Shown here piece by piece: positions 11,653 to 24,009 of a stretch of 64,000 bases of DNA. Source of the stretch: Gigaspora rosea. Lineage: Eukaryota; Glomeromycota; Glomeromycetes; Diversisporales; Gigasporaceae. The translations under genes were made by a program, and so were the position numbers. The stretch lies in assembly GCA_003550325.1 (NCBI GenBank), contig QKWP01001900.1:23817-87816 (forward strand), in the 5' to 3' direction. The notes under the pieces are model-generated. The model searched no databases. It saw only the letters and a program-made list of their open reading frames with translations, and had not been told where the DNA came from. The first letter of the stretch is position 1; each line of letters starts with the position of its first letter.

Positions 11653-11750
11653 CTAACAAAGATCAAAATTTTGCAAAATTAAGCAATTTGATTGGCTGAA
11701 AGTTTTTAGTCAATCAAATTGCTAAAAAACTGCTAATAACCTTTGTTATA
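11653..11750. repeat. Hairpin element with 13-bp perfect inner stem
   Basis: AGCAATTTGATTG and CAATCAAATTGCT form a perfect inner stem near 11684-11725. Outer TAACAAAG and CTTTGTTA motifs bound the unit. Confidence 0.6.
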
Positions 11751-11792
11751 ATTACTTAGAACTCTCTTCTAATGTACTAACAGGTATAACAT

Positions 11793-12215
11793 GTTCTATT
11801 CATTGCTTTCTATAATTAAAATTTTCAAAAAACATATAAATTTACTATAAACTTTGAGCTAAAGATCCTAACTAATTAACTTCAAATTAAATTTTTCAGG
11901 AATATAGAGCAAGGAAAGAAGAAAAAGGTAGTACAAAAATCAGATTAACATTTTGCAAATTTTGTACAATTTTGAAATATAACTTTGTCAAAAACAAAAC
12001 AAAAATTTACTAATTTTAAATCAGCAATTATATATAAAAAAATTTTAATCTGATTTTGTACTACCTTTTTCTTCTCCTCTTGCTCTATATTTCTGAAAAG
12101 TTTAATTTGAAATTAATTAGTTCAGCTGAATAGAATCTTTAGCTCAAAGTTTATAGTAAATTCATATATTTTTTTTAAAAATTTTAATTATAGAAAGCAA
12201 TTTGATCTATTTTAA
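11793..12215. repeat. Large AT-rich foldback, arms about 160 bp
   Basis: The left arm (about 11800-11955) includes GCTTTCTATAATTAAAATTT, AACTTTGAGCTAAAGAT and AAAAAGGTAGTACAAAA. All recur inverted at about 12037-12203. The loop of about 80 bp is AT-rich. TSD not determined; no coding. Confidence 0.75.
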
Positions 12216-12312
12216 AAGAATATGTTCTATGCTTGCTAATAACTAATTCTTAGCTTGAGTTAGAATTATAATTAAAATTAGTACAATATGAGTTATTTTA
12301 ATAAATTTCAAG

Positions 12313-12473
12313 ATATGGGGGCCTCATAGCAAAAGGTGGTGATAGACTAAAAAATTTTTTTCTGTAGCTTTTTAATATTGTGTTCTAAATAGTCTAATTT
12401 TTGCAAAAATAAAGTTTTTACAAAAAAAATTTTTTTTTGAGTATTACCACTTTTTGCTGTAGGGCCCCCATAT
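12313..12473. mobile_element. Small MITE with ATATGGGGGCC ends
   Basis: Ends ATATGGGGGCCTCATAGC and, in reverse complement, ATATGGGGGCCCTACAGC. The 161-bp unit has an AT-rich centre. TSD uncertain in the AT-rich flanks. Confidence 0.7.
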
Positions 12474-12953
12474 AAAAATAAAATATACAAAATATATTGA
12501 GTACTAACTAGTCTAGTTCTAAATAATATTAATCTATTATTGTAAAGTAAAAAATTAGAAAGTTTAAATAGACAATTTTTATAGTTGAGTTACAAATACA
12601 TAGCTAGTATAAAATCTTTAAGTAGATTACTTAAATTAGATATTAAAATATACTTTAAAAGACTTTTTAAAGTATCTAAAATATTTTATATTTTATATAT
12701 AATCTAAGAGATACAATATATAGAAAATACTATATCAAAAAAAATTATATATTCTTCAAAGAAAAATTTTATTTGTATTAAAAAGATTTGCTTGAGTATA
12801 AAAATAACCAAATAAAGAATCTAGTAATTGTAGTAATAGGTTTTAGTTATAATCTAAAAATGAAAATAGTAATCTTGAATAGATAAATATTTATAGTATA
12901 TAAAAAACAATAATTTTAAATTAGAAAGATACTTTACATTCAATTTTGGTACA

Positions 12954-14260
12954 GCTTCTTTGTAATATATATTTTTAAAAATAAAAAATTTTACTAAAAA
13001 TAGGACCTTGGATATCTCTCATATAGGTCATAACTGAGTTTTGGCCAATTTTGATCTAATTTGCTAAAAATAACAAAACTATTTTGTTTAAATAACTTTG
13101 ATCCAAAGATTAGAATTAAATAAACTTTTTTGTTAGATGCACCTCTCTGAGAGCTTTATTTTAAAAAAAGTTTATTCAAATTGGATCACTAAATGCCAAG
13201 ATAATTGGCAAAAACTGTTTTTGCTTCTCAAATTTTGAAGGGTTTTGCTAAAATATATAATATATGATCTCTGTACTAGATACTCAGAGTTCTTTAAAAA
13301 TGCTTTTATAAGTTCTTGAGCAAATTCAATAAAAATTTTTTTTATTTGAATTCTACAAATCTGTAGAATTAAAATAAAAAATTTTTATTGAATATATCAA
13401 GAACTTGCAAAGATATCTTAAATAAACATTCTTGTAAGCAATTTTGGTACAGCTTCTTTGTAATATAAATTTTTAAAAATGAAAAAAACTTTTATCAAAA
13501 ATATCTCTGAGTTTCTGACTAAATTTAATAAAATATTTTATTTAAATTCTATAGACTTGTAGAATTAAAATAAAAAATAATTCATTAAATTTGGTCAGTC
13601 AAGAACTCATAAAGATATTTTTAATAAAAGTTTCTATAAACAAATTCAGCACAGCTTCTTTGTAATAGATATATAGTTTTGAAAATAAAAAAAATAAGTT
13701 TTATCAAAGATATTTCTACAAGTTTTTGACAAATTCAATAAAATTTTTTTGTTTAAATTCTAAAATCTGTAGAATTAAGATAAAAAATTTTTATTAAATT
13801 GGTCAAAAACTCTCTTTGATAAAAGTTCTTGTAAACAAATTTTGGTATAGCTTCTTTGTAATATATATTTTTAAAAATAAAAAAGCTTTTATCAAAAATA
13901 TCTTTATAAGCTTTTGATCAAATTAGATGAAAATTTTTTATTTAAATTCTACAAATCCATAAAATTCAAATAAAAAATTTTTATCAAATTTGGTTAAGAA
14001 CCTGTGAAGATATCTTTAATAAAAGTTTCTATAAACAATTTTAGCATAGCTTCTTTGTATATATGTTTTAAAAGTAAAAAACTTTCATTTAAGATATCTT
14101 CGCAAGTTCTTAACCAAATTTAATAATTTTTTTTATTTGAATTTTACAGATTTGTAAAATTAAAATAAAAAAATTTTTATTAAATTTGGTCAAAAACTTG
14201 CAAAAATATTTTTGATGTAAGTTTTCTATTTCTAAAAATATATATATAAAGAAGCTAGTT
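12954..14260. repeat. Tandem array, period about 200 bp, palindromic units
   Basis: The anchor GCTTCTTTGTAATATA-like sequence occurs at 12954, 13452, 13654, 13850 and 14049, with spacing 202, 196 and 199 bp across the last four. Each unit contains a central palindrome of the form ATTCTACAAATCTGTAGAAT flanked by A/T tracts. The 13001-13250 interval between the first two anchors is a different repeat, found inverted at 34015-34250. Confidence 0.8.
13001..13250 (+). repeat. Dispersed repeat, inverted copy at 34015-34250
   Basis: Matching blocks include CTCTCATATAGGT, TTGCTAAAAATAACAAAACT and TTGGATCACTAAATGCCAA, each found reverse-complemented at 34015-34250. It is non-coding in all frames. Confidence 0.7.
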
Positions 14261-14299
14261 TACATCTGTTAAAAAATCAACATTGTTTACAGTTTTTAT

Positions 14300-15780
14300 T
14301 TTTAGACAAACTTAATAAAATGCAACTATAGCACAAACTCTACATAATGATGATTTTATGTTTATGGTTAAAAAGTTATTTGAAAATGAAGCATATAGTT
14401 GAGAAGAAGAATTTAATATTAAGGCAATATTTTATAGTAAAGATTATAATATTGTATTTGTTATATAGTTTTTTTTAGGTCTGATACAAATTATAATAGT
14501 ATATACTTATTATAAATTGTTTTCTTGTTTCTGCTATTTTCTTCTTTTTTTTTCTATTTTTATTTTTTGTTTATATTGGTTTTTATATAAATTTTTGTAG
14601 TACTACTTTATTTTTATCTCTTTTTTATTTCTCGGTATTTGTTTTTTTTAGCTAGTCAGAATTTTAAATCCTTTTGCTCAAGAAGCTAGAAGAAAAAGGT
14701 TTAGAAAAAAGTAAACAATTATATTAAGTTAGGATATAAATAACAATTAGTAATATATTATTTATTTTGTACAGAATAATTGATATAGAGATAAAGTTTA
14801 CTATAGTAGATCGAATATAGGTAATTTGAACATATTTATAATGATAATTATATTATCTTAATAAAGTATAGCATAAGACCCCAAAATATATATAGATAGG
14901 GCAGATTTATTATGAAATTACTAAAAATAGAAAAATTTGCAGAAAATCTTTAAAAATAAGCAAAAATTACTATAAATAAAAAAGATCTGCAGAAAAAACC
15001 AAAATTATGTAAACTAATACCTCTAAGGGGAACTACTCCATTATTTGTAGATTAGTTACACAATTGATAAAAGCTTTTTTTACATTGTTTTACAATACAT
15101 TTTTAGAAGCTTGCATAACTTAATTCTGCTATAAAAGACAAAAAGTCTTCTAAGCAAACTTGAAGTATTCGAGCTACTATAACATGTCTTGACTATATTT
15201 TAGTCCAAGTATTCAATATTTTTTAAAACTGTTCAATTCTATGTTTCAAGTTTAATAATTTTTTTTTTTTAGGACTTTGGCGGTCTTGCCGAATTTTTAT
15301 AAATTTATTACTAAAAATTTCTTTTTAATACATTGACAATCAATAGACTTCGACCTCATCCGACTACAAAATTTATTTGCACCCAGATGTGATCTGCCGT
15401 ATCAACTTACATATAAGCCAAAAACAAATTCGTTAGCTATAGTTACAAACCAACTATGCTTCATAACATATTTCTTTAAAAAACTCCTTCTCTGATCTTC
15501 TTATAAAAAAGAATAAAAACAAGAGGAAGATTAAAATAGAGGAACAAAACTAAATACCTGACAAAATTAACCAAAAACCAAAATTATACATCAAAGAAAA
15601 AACAAACCAAAAAAGAAAAACCAAAGAAAAAATAGACTATGAAGGTGTTATTAAGCCTACACTAGACTATAAAAATTATATAACACTGCATAGACCATAT
15701 CTACCAAAGTGTTATGTACAAAAAAGAAAAAAAAACTATGTCGCGAACTTTGTAACCAAGTAAGAAATTCTTCACGTGCC
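14300..15780. other. Gene-free, strand-asymmetric AT-rich stretch
   Basis: The plus strand is T/G-rich at about 14510-14650 and A/C-rich at about 15480-15640. The two tracts could be eroded arms of one large inverted repeat, but similarity is too weak to align by eye. No gene is supported. Confidence 0.4.
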
Positions 15781-16250
15781 CTCCAAGATTCCATAACATG
15801 TTATTCATTGTTTATTTGATAACCAAACTCACTCGTGACAACGCCGGTTCCGGTCTGGGGATGCATACCCAATTTGGAAAGAGAGTGGAAGGAGTAAACA
15901 CTGCTGATCTTTTGGAGGGGGTAAGCTAGAATGCCCACTTTTTGGCAAAAATTTCAAAAAATTCAAAGAAGTGAAAGACGACGCTTGAAACAAACTTAAA
16001 GGAAAGTATAAAAGGATAAAACTCATTTTCTTGTTGTTTACCACTGTTACCACAAAAAACTTTGTTGACAAAGACACTATGTTTATATCTCCACCAGAAA
16101 TTTCTGTACAAAGGCGCCACCTCCTGCTAGTTATCTTGTAAGAGAACGCTTTCAGCTTGCATGCCGAATATAAAAAGAAGTCCCAGAAGAGAGAGCCGTT
16201 AACCTTTATAAAAACCATTTTTGTGTTATTCTACTATATATAATATATAG
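15780..16250 (-). repeat. Dispersed repeat paired with 31400-31740
   Basis: On the minus strand this matches the plus strand of 31400-31740: CCAAAAAGTGGG, GCTTACCCCCT, AGTGTTTACTCCTTCC and a CCAAATT block occur in the same order. It gives a 129-codon minus-strand ORF (15829-16218), but the homologous ORF in the other copy is in poor agreement and no family is recognised, so it is listed as a repeat. Confidence 0.6.
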
Positions 16251-16582
16251 GCAACTCTCTAACAAGAAACTTTTTGTTTTTTCTTCTGTCGAAAATTTGA
16301 ACCAAGTGATCGTTAAAAGAATTTTCTAGATTTTCCAAGTTTAATAATTAATATATTAGGTTAAAAAATATATAATTATATATTTTTTTAAATATTAGAT
16401 TTATTTTTAAAAAAATTAAAATAGATTATTTTAATAAAATTTTAAGTAATTTTAATTTGAAAAAAATTCAAAATTGTTTAAAACTGTTTAATATACAATA
16501 CTACTTATTTGTGATCTAAATTTAAGCAATTAAAATTTAAAATACCGATACTTTATAATATTAAATATAAGAAAATAACTAT

Positions 16583-17233
16583 CCCTTACTTTGTAGAGTT
16601 TCGCAGGCAAATTTGCCTGTATAATTACTATAAATATACCTCTGATCTAGTTTTTTAATCATTTAAGATATTTAAATAAAATTTGGTATTATAATATTTA
16701 AGAACAAAGATTATATTTTTGAATTATTTAAACTTATATTATAAGACAGAAAGTTTATGTTGCTTATAAGCTGAAAATATTAAATTTTAAAGAAATTTTT
16801 TAACCAAAAAAATATTTTACAATATCTTGGCGAATTCTTTAAATATTGGTTTTAAAAATATAGTTTCTTATACAACTTTGTAGTTTATATAAAGGATGAC
16901 AACTTTCATTATTTGACTTTAAATGATTTACTTGTAAAAATTAGGACTTGTATTAGAAGTGAAAATTTTTTTTATAGACAGGAACATATAAAATTTGAAA
17001 AAACCTAAAGAAAAAATTCTATAGTAAAAGTTCCAAAACAAAAACTTTAAACTTTTATTACACCAAAGTTTTTTAATAATTTTAAAAAAATTTTATAATA
17101 AAGTTGAAACAGAATAATATTATATTTTTTATTTAGAAAGTATATAGCTAAAATTAATATTTAAGGTTTTATTTAAAAAATTTAAAATTTTAAAATTTTC
17201 GCAGGCAAATATGCCTGCATAACAAATTAAGGG
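16583..17233. mobile_element. 651-bp TIR element with GCAGGCAAATNTGCCTG palindromes
   Basis: Ends CCCTTACTTTGT and, in reverse complement, CCCTTAATTTGT. Just inside each lies a palindrome: GCAGGCAAATTTGCCTG near 16605 and GCAGGCAAATATGCCTGC near 17202. The interior is AT-rich without a gene. TSD not resolved. Confidence 0.55.
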
Positions 17234-17241
17234 ATTTGTAT

Positions 17242-17528
17242 ATAGTGTGTTTATATATAATTATTTATATAATATATAGATTAAACCAATTTTTATAAAA
17301 ACAAAAATTAAATTTTGATTTATATTAGGTTAGAGTAAAGGCCTGGAAAGGGTTAGAGCTTAGTTGATACTAAATTTTTGCAATAAAATTTTTTTAGTCT
17401 TTAAAATATAGTTTAAAATTTAAAGATATAATTAAATTTTAATATTTTGTTTGTTTTTGTTGTACAAAAATTGATTGCAACTTGCACTTTTTTATTATAT
17501 TTTGTTTAACTGTATATAAACACACTAT
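17242..17528. mobile_element. TIR element ATAGTGTGTTTATATA
   Basis: ATAGTGTGTTTATATA at 17242 is inverted exactly at 17513-17528, giving a unit of about 287 bp. It lies only a few bases after the preceding element. No coding. Confidence 0.6.
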
Positions 17529-17603
17529 GTGCAAATAGAAATGCTTTAAATATAAATACTTATTTATTATTAGTATTTAGTAAAAAAGCCCTTTGCACTA
17601 TAG

Positions 17604-17855
17604 CAGTATTGTCACTTGGACGTTTTTTGGACATTTTGGACATTTTTTCAAATTAAAATTACTTAAAATTTTATTAAGATAATCTATTTTAATTTTTTCA
17701 CCAATAAGTCCAGCACCTAAAAAAATATATAATTATATATTTTTTTAAATTACTTTATTGATTAGTTAAACATGGGACATAGACTTGGACGATTTTGGAC
17801 AATCTTGACCATTGGACAAAAAACATAGTATGGACACGTCCAAGTGACAACACTG
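17604..17855. mobile_element. hAT-type MITE with perfect 8-bp TSD
   Basis: Ends CAGTATTGTCACTTGGACG and, in reverse complement, CAGTGTTGTCACTTGGACG. CACTATAG flanks both sides (17596-17603 and 17856-17863). TTTTGGAC/TTGGAC motifs recur near both ends. The core resembles sequence at about 16340-16500 in inverted orientation. It is non-coding. Confidence 0.88.
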
Positions 17856-17989
17856 CACTATAGTATGCTCTATAGTAGCAAATACAAATAATAATTAAAT
17901 GTTAAGGTTGGATTAGATTTAAAATTTAAAGTGATATTACAAGAAGAACATTTGTTGTTAAAAATACAATAGGGTTATTTTAATAAAAT

Positions 17990-20155
17990 TTTAAAAAATA
18001 TAAAAGAGGTGCATACAGTACAGGTGTACCAAGTTATTAAACTTGTTAAATTTTATTATTTACTAAACAAAAATTAAATTACAAACAAATTTTATTAATA
18101 TTATATAAAGTGCCAATAGTGTACAGTTGGTCTGACTCTTCTCTAATCCAAACACTATTAAACTCTCTTTAAACTAAACAAATTCTTCTAGAACATTTGT
18201 AAATTTTATTATAAAGTTTGGATTAGCCATATATAACCTTTTGAGAACCTAACTTTTTCAAATTTTTATATAGTAAAAATCAGCAGTTCCGGCAGTTCAG
18301 AATAAAGAGTTGACTATATATAGTATATTTATTAATCAACTAATTAAAATACAAAATCAAATACAATATAAATTAAAAATAGCTTTATTTTAAAATTGTA
18401 TAAAAACTTTATTAATATCAATTAGAAAAGTACATTTGACTATTTAAGTTACTAAAACAAATCTAAAATTCATTATATTCATACTTCAAAATCTTTTTTA
18501 AAGTATTTAAAATCAAACTATTAACAAACAAATTACTCACTAAATATTTTTTTTTTGTAAAAATTTAATTTCACATTTAATCTAAATTGTATGAGATGTT
18601 ATAAAAAATTAAAAACATAATACATCTTTTTACTTGTCCTATAACAGCCTAATTATCTTTGCTATTATATAGAAAAATACATTTAAAAGAAAAAAAAATT
18701 TAAAATATGAAATCATTTATAAAAAATATTAAGAAAACTATTTGTCAAAAGAATTTCCAATATGCTTTATATTTAACTTTATTTTTCTTTTTATTTCTTC
18801 TGTTAGCAACCAAATTAAATATACACATATTGTTCAATATCAAATAACAAAACAAATCCATAAAATCATTTGAAAACCAAGCAAAAAATTTATTCAACAA
18901 CTACTATATAATAATACTATTAATATTCCAACTCTCTTTATTATACTATTCTTTACTTGGCACAATAAACAGTACATGCTATGGTTAGATAAATTTATTA
19001 CTTATATATTTAACTTTCTCTTACAAACTTATATATAGACTAGAGGTTCTGTAACCATTCTAGCAAAGAATAGTTCAAGAGTAAACTAGCTCTAACCCTT
19101 ACTTTCTACAAAATTATATGTAATTCATACCTTGTAATTCAATTATAATATTTTAATAAAAGGAATAGAGAAAGGGCCTCTCTTTAAAAAAAAAACATAC
19201 ATTACAGTATAAAGCTCATGATTTTGCTTATATCATCACTTTTAGTATTCTAATAAAAAAGATTTTTTTTACCAATTAGAATTAGACATGTTTTTATTGT
19301 TGCTTTACTCTAATCCTATTTTTTTATTTCTGTTCCACTAATATTGAGGTGCGTTATACGTAATACGCAAAATTATAATAACTATTCAAGAAATTTATTT
19401 TATTTTGTAGTTTTACAAAATCAAGTTGTTAAAAAACAAGTAAAAAATTGTTTTTCGAGATTTTTAAGTTCACCCAAATCATGTGATATATTTTATTGAC
19501 ATTACATGATATTCGTTAAAATCATATCGCACGATCTGAAATAAATTTGGGTGGTGAATTTACCCGGTTGTTTATTTTATAGATATGTTAAGTAGTTAGG
19601 ATGGAACTATATTAACTCAGTTAGGAACTTAAACCCAGTTAAACTAGCTGGTTTATTACGTCTGTTAACACGTCATAAATTATAATAATTAGTTCTTTTC
19701 ACAAGATTAAACGATTGTAATAACTAGTTCATATTTTCTTATACAAAAAAAAAATATGTATAAAGATTAATTATAGAATAGTGGGGGTTTTTTTTGAAGT
19801 AATAAGTTAGAGTAAAATAAGATCGGTTAGATTAAGTGGCAATAATAGTCTTTAAGGTTGCAGATATAATTAACTTCAGCCAATCAAAATTATTGTCGAT
19901 TGACATGGCTAGTTAGACTTAACTATATATAAATTTCACAAACCGTTTTATACAACTAGTTTATGTAGTTAACTGCCAGTTGGTAACCGATATAGCTTGT
20001 TTTTAACCAGTTAACATCTCTTAAGTTCAACAGATATTAGTTTTTTTTATATGAGGAACATTTTTAAAAGATTTTTTTTCAATTCAGATTAACGGGGATA
20101 ACTTGAGAAAAGATTTTATTGCTAGTCGTCTGAAATTGAAAAATGGGACCGTGTC
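17990..20155. other. Gene-free stretch
   Basis: No gene is supported. A hairpin-like unit bounded by TTCACCCAAAT and ATTTGGGTGGTGAA lies at 19470-19559, and AACCAGTTAAC-type motifs cluster at 19610-20030, perhaps from a decayed element. Confidence 0.45.
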
Positions 20156-20356
20156 TTTTCACCGACAATCAATTTACCGACATCTTGTTTCGTTAACAAT
20201 CAATTCACCGACAAATTTATTTCACAAATTATTTTAAAAATTGCACTAACCTTAACTTTAATCCTAAACATGACCCTAACAACTATGACCAGAATTTCTT
20301 TGTCGGTGAAATGAATGTAGGTAAAATAATTGTCGGTGAATTGATTGTCGGTGAAA
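20156..20356. mobile_element. MITE with CACCGACA subterminal repeats
   Basis: Ends TTTCACCGACAATCAATT-type at left and, reversed, at right. TTCACCGACA occurs twice at the left (about 20157 and 20209) and three times at the right on the other strand (about 20302, 20331 and 20347). The centre has degenerate CCCTAA-type repeats. TSD not clear. Minus-strand ORF 20200-20388 is a by-product. Confidence 0.65.
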
Positions 20357-20482
20357 CGTGGATAGAGGATGCTGTATTTATTTTCCACATTTTATGGTAT
20401 TAGTAAAATTTAATTGGATATTCTGTTGAATTTCGCGTTCATGCCAGTAGAGGTATTAGTCTATTTGACCTTAGTCGACCTA

Positions 20483-20765
20483 GGTTGTTCTCAAGTACCT
20501 CGCTCTATGACTAATAAAATGATCTGATTGGTTGAAAAATGAATCATGTTTAAATCATTTCGATCAAAAAAACCTGGAGCTAGCAACCATCTTTTTTTTC
20601 ATAGAGTTACTCTGATTGGCTAAAATTCAAAATCCGCATTTTGCACAATGAACTTCCGGCAAAATCATTATAAAGATCATTTCAATTAAATTCGATTGAT
20701 CGAAATGATTGAGCAGCATCTCGATCACTAGCAAATCTCATTGAGGGAGCTGCTTGAGAACAACC
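20483..20765. mobile_element. PIF/Harbinger-like MITE, TSD CTA
   Basis: Ends GGTTGTTCTCAAG and CTTGAGAACAACC are perfect inverted repeats flanked by CTA (20480-20482 and 20766-20768). Most of the 283 bp recurs inverted at 21673-21922, including CAATCAGAGTAACTC on one strand and GCTAGCAACCATCTTTTTTT. GG ends and a 3-bp TSD fit PIF/Harbinger; the superfamily call is inference. Confidence 0.75.
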
Positions 20766-20785
20766 CTAGTCGACTTAGCTGATTA

Positions 20786-21477
20786 AAGGTGTTCTCAAGC
20801 ACCTCACCCAATGGATCGGAAGTATATTTTTAATTAGTCGGAAATCGAATATAAGGGTGTTCTCAAGCACCTTATGGATCGGAAGTAAATTTTTAATTAG
20901 TCGGAAATCGAATAAATGAATCAAGTGAGTTACCATTGCGATGAACAAATCAGTGAGATACAAACCACCTTTTTTCGTCAAAAATTTGTCATTGAAAAAG
21001 GGCGCTCAAGCATTACTTTATATTCAGACATAATAATAAACAATAAATTCTCACCAAGTTTCGATCCGATCCAATTTTATTGTTAATGCTCGAAGCTTTT
21101 AAAACAAATGATCGATACCTTAATACGAACATAATTAATACATATCTTTTAAAATAACATAAAAAATTATTACTTCTTGTTGCTGTAAAGCAAATTTCGC
21201 TAACGATTCGATAAATTGATTCTGTTGCTGTTGCAACAAAAAATTTAAATTGTATAATCATTAAAAGGAGAAGCCGATGCAACTAAAGTTGAAGCTTCAG
21301 TAGTGAATTTTTTTTATTGGACTTTTAGTTGTTTGGGGTGGCATAGTGAAGATCACGATCAAAGGAAAAAAAGTATGCTCAAGCATTTAATTCTATTAAT
21401 ATCGTCATTGATGTTGATGCTTTGAGTATCATCGCGATCATTATTAAATCAATTGATTGAGATGCTTGAGAACACCC
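20786..21477. mobile_element. PIF/Harbinger-like element, TSD TTA, duplicated left end
   Basis: Left end AAGGTGTTCTCAAGCACC and right end ATGCTTGAGAACACCC are flanked by TTA (20783-20785 and 21478-21480). The left end is tandemly duplicated: GTGTTCTCAAGCACCT...ATGGATCGGAAGTA...AAATCGAAT occurs at about 20789 and 20856, 67 bp apart. The 692-bp element contains two short minus-strand ORFs with no transposase motif, so it is non-autonomous. Outer bases differ from the related copies. Confidence 0.7.
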
Positions 21478-21672
21478 TTAGTCGACTATACTCAAAACGA
21501 CCAGATAGATTAGATTATTCACGATCTAATCCTCGAATTTCGTGAAATTTAGCATTCATTGAATATTCTCATTTTTAGTCGTGGATATTCACCTCTCGTG
21601 TCAGCACGTATGTAACTATAAGATATATATACATGTAAATAGAATTTACCTGATTTAATATTTGCCGGCTAA

Positions 21673-21922
21673 GGATGTTCTCAAGCAGCTCCTTCAATGA
21701 GATTTGCTAGTGATCGACGATTAATCGAGTTTAATTGAAATGATCTTAATGATTTTGCCGGAAATTCATTGTGCAAAATGCGGATTTTAAATTTTAGCCA
21801 ATCAGAGTAACTCTATGAAAAAAAAGATGGTTGCTAGCTCCAGGTCAGGTTTTTTAATCGAAATGATCCATTTTTCGACCAATCAGATCATTTTATTATT
21901 CATAGAGTACTTGAAAACGACT
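21673..21922. mobile_element. PIF/Harbinger-like MITE, TSD TAA, inverted copy of 20483-20765
   Basis: Ends GGATGTTCTCAAG and, in reverse complement, AGTCGTTTTCAAG are more decayed than in the sister copy. TAA flanks both sides (21670-21672 and 21923-21925). Internal sequence matches 20483-20765 in reverse over nearly its whole length. Confidence 0.7.
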
Positions 21923-21925
21923 TAA

Positions 21926-22786
21926 TCGATATTTATAAAATCGGCTTAGTCAGTAATTTTGACCCGATTAATATCCCTATATGCCAGTAAAAAAAATTTC
22001 GAGACGCGTGTGAATGCCGGAAACTGACATCTATGAGCACAAATGCTTGGTTTAAATACTAAATACTTTAGTAAAGGTGGACCAGGCCTAAAAGGTGTCA
22101 AAGCACCTGGCATAACTTTGGTACGAACTATTTGGCTTAAAAGTGATCTGCTCTGTGTGGGAGAAGCATCAGTGCCTGGCACGATGACAAATTAATCGAG
22201 GCACTAATAAAAAATATGAAGATTGATAACAATTAGTATCTTTTATAAAAAAAAAAATAATAAAAATAAATAAAATAAAAAATATATATATATATATTTA
22301 TATGATTTTTTAGATTTATTAAAAAAAATTTAATACACTATCCTTTATCAGTTATACTATTATGCCAAAATTAATACAAATAAAAATTAATGAAATACGT
22401 CTTATAATAATAAATATTCATGAACTTAAGAGATTTAATAAATTATTCTTAAATCTATATTAATATTTAAATATGCTTATTAAATATACATATATATATA
22501 TACAAAGTATATATTTTTGCTAAAACAAAAAAAGTTTTTCTCTGTTAACAAAGTAAGGGAATTTTGTATAAAATCCAACTATGCGTTCTTATTCATTCTT
22601 GTCTATCTTTGGATTTTTTTTTTTTTATTTATGTAGAAAAAAATAAAAAAGTTTTTAAACCATTCAACTATTCCAACTGTTTATATCAAATAATCAAAAA
22701 AAAAAAAAAAAATAGGAATAAATTCGGTGAAGTTTTGTAAGTCTACGAGCCTTCTGATAGGTTTCTTCAACGAAATTACGGATAAC
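21926..22786. other. Region 3' of the zinc-finger gene
   Basis: Contains a moderately GC-richer stretch (22010-22190) with the palindromic GTGCCTGGCAC and no recognised gene, then AT-rich low-complexity DNA. For the minus-strand gene, an AATAAA-type signal lies at 22624-22629, about 160 nt past its stop; a role in polyadenylation is inferred only. Confidence 0.45.
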
Positions 22787-23713
<927 letters not shown>

Positions 23714-24009
23714 AATATAATCTTTATTGTGGAAAACTTTGTATTTACAACAAGAATTTTTGCGTGAAGAATCAAAATTTTAATCGAACTTTATTTTCTT
23801 TTCTTTTGAAATTCAAATACTTGTTTTTGAATAAAGGGATTCGTAATATGGCCTTGGTAATTTGCAGTTTTGTTTTAATATTACAATGCCAATCAGAATT
23901 ATTCTTTGAGATAGCCAAACACTGACTTTGAAAATGAAATAATTATCGTAAAATATTAAAAATTGACAGAATGACACGATACGATGTCTTATAAATGCTC
24001 GTTTATGCA

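Noticed and set aside
15829-16218. 129-codon minus-strand ORF
   Set aside because: It lies in a dispersed repeat whose other copy does not keep the frame well; no family is recognised.
20775-21282. Two minus-strand ORFs inside the Harbinger-like element
   Set aside because: They contain no DDE or Myb-like signature and include the TIR itself; the element is treated as non-autonomous.
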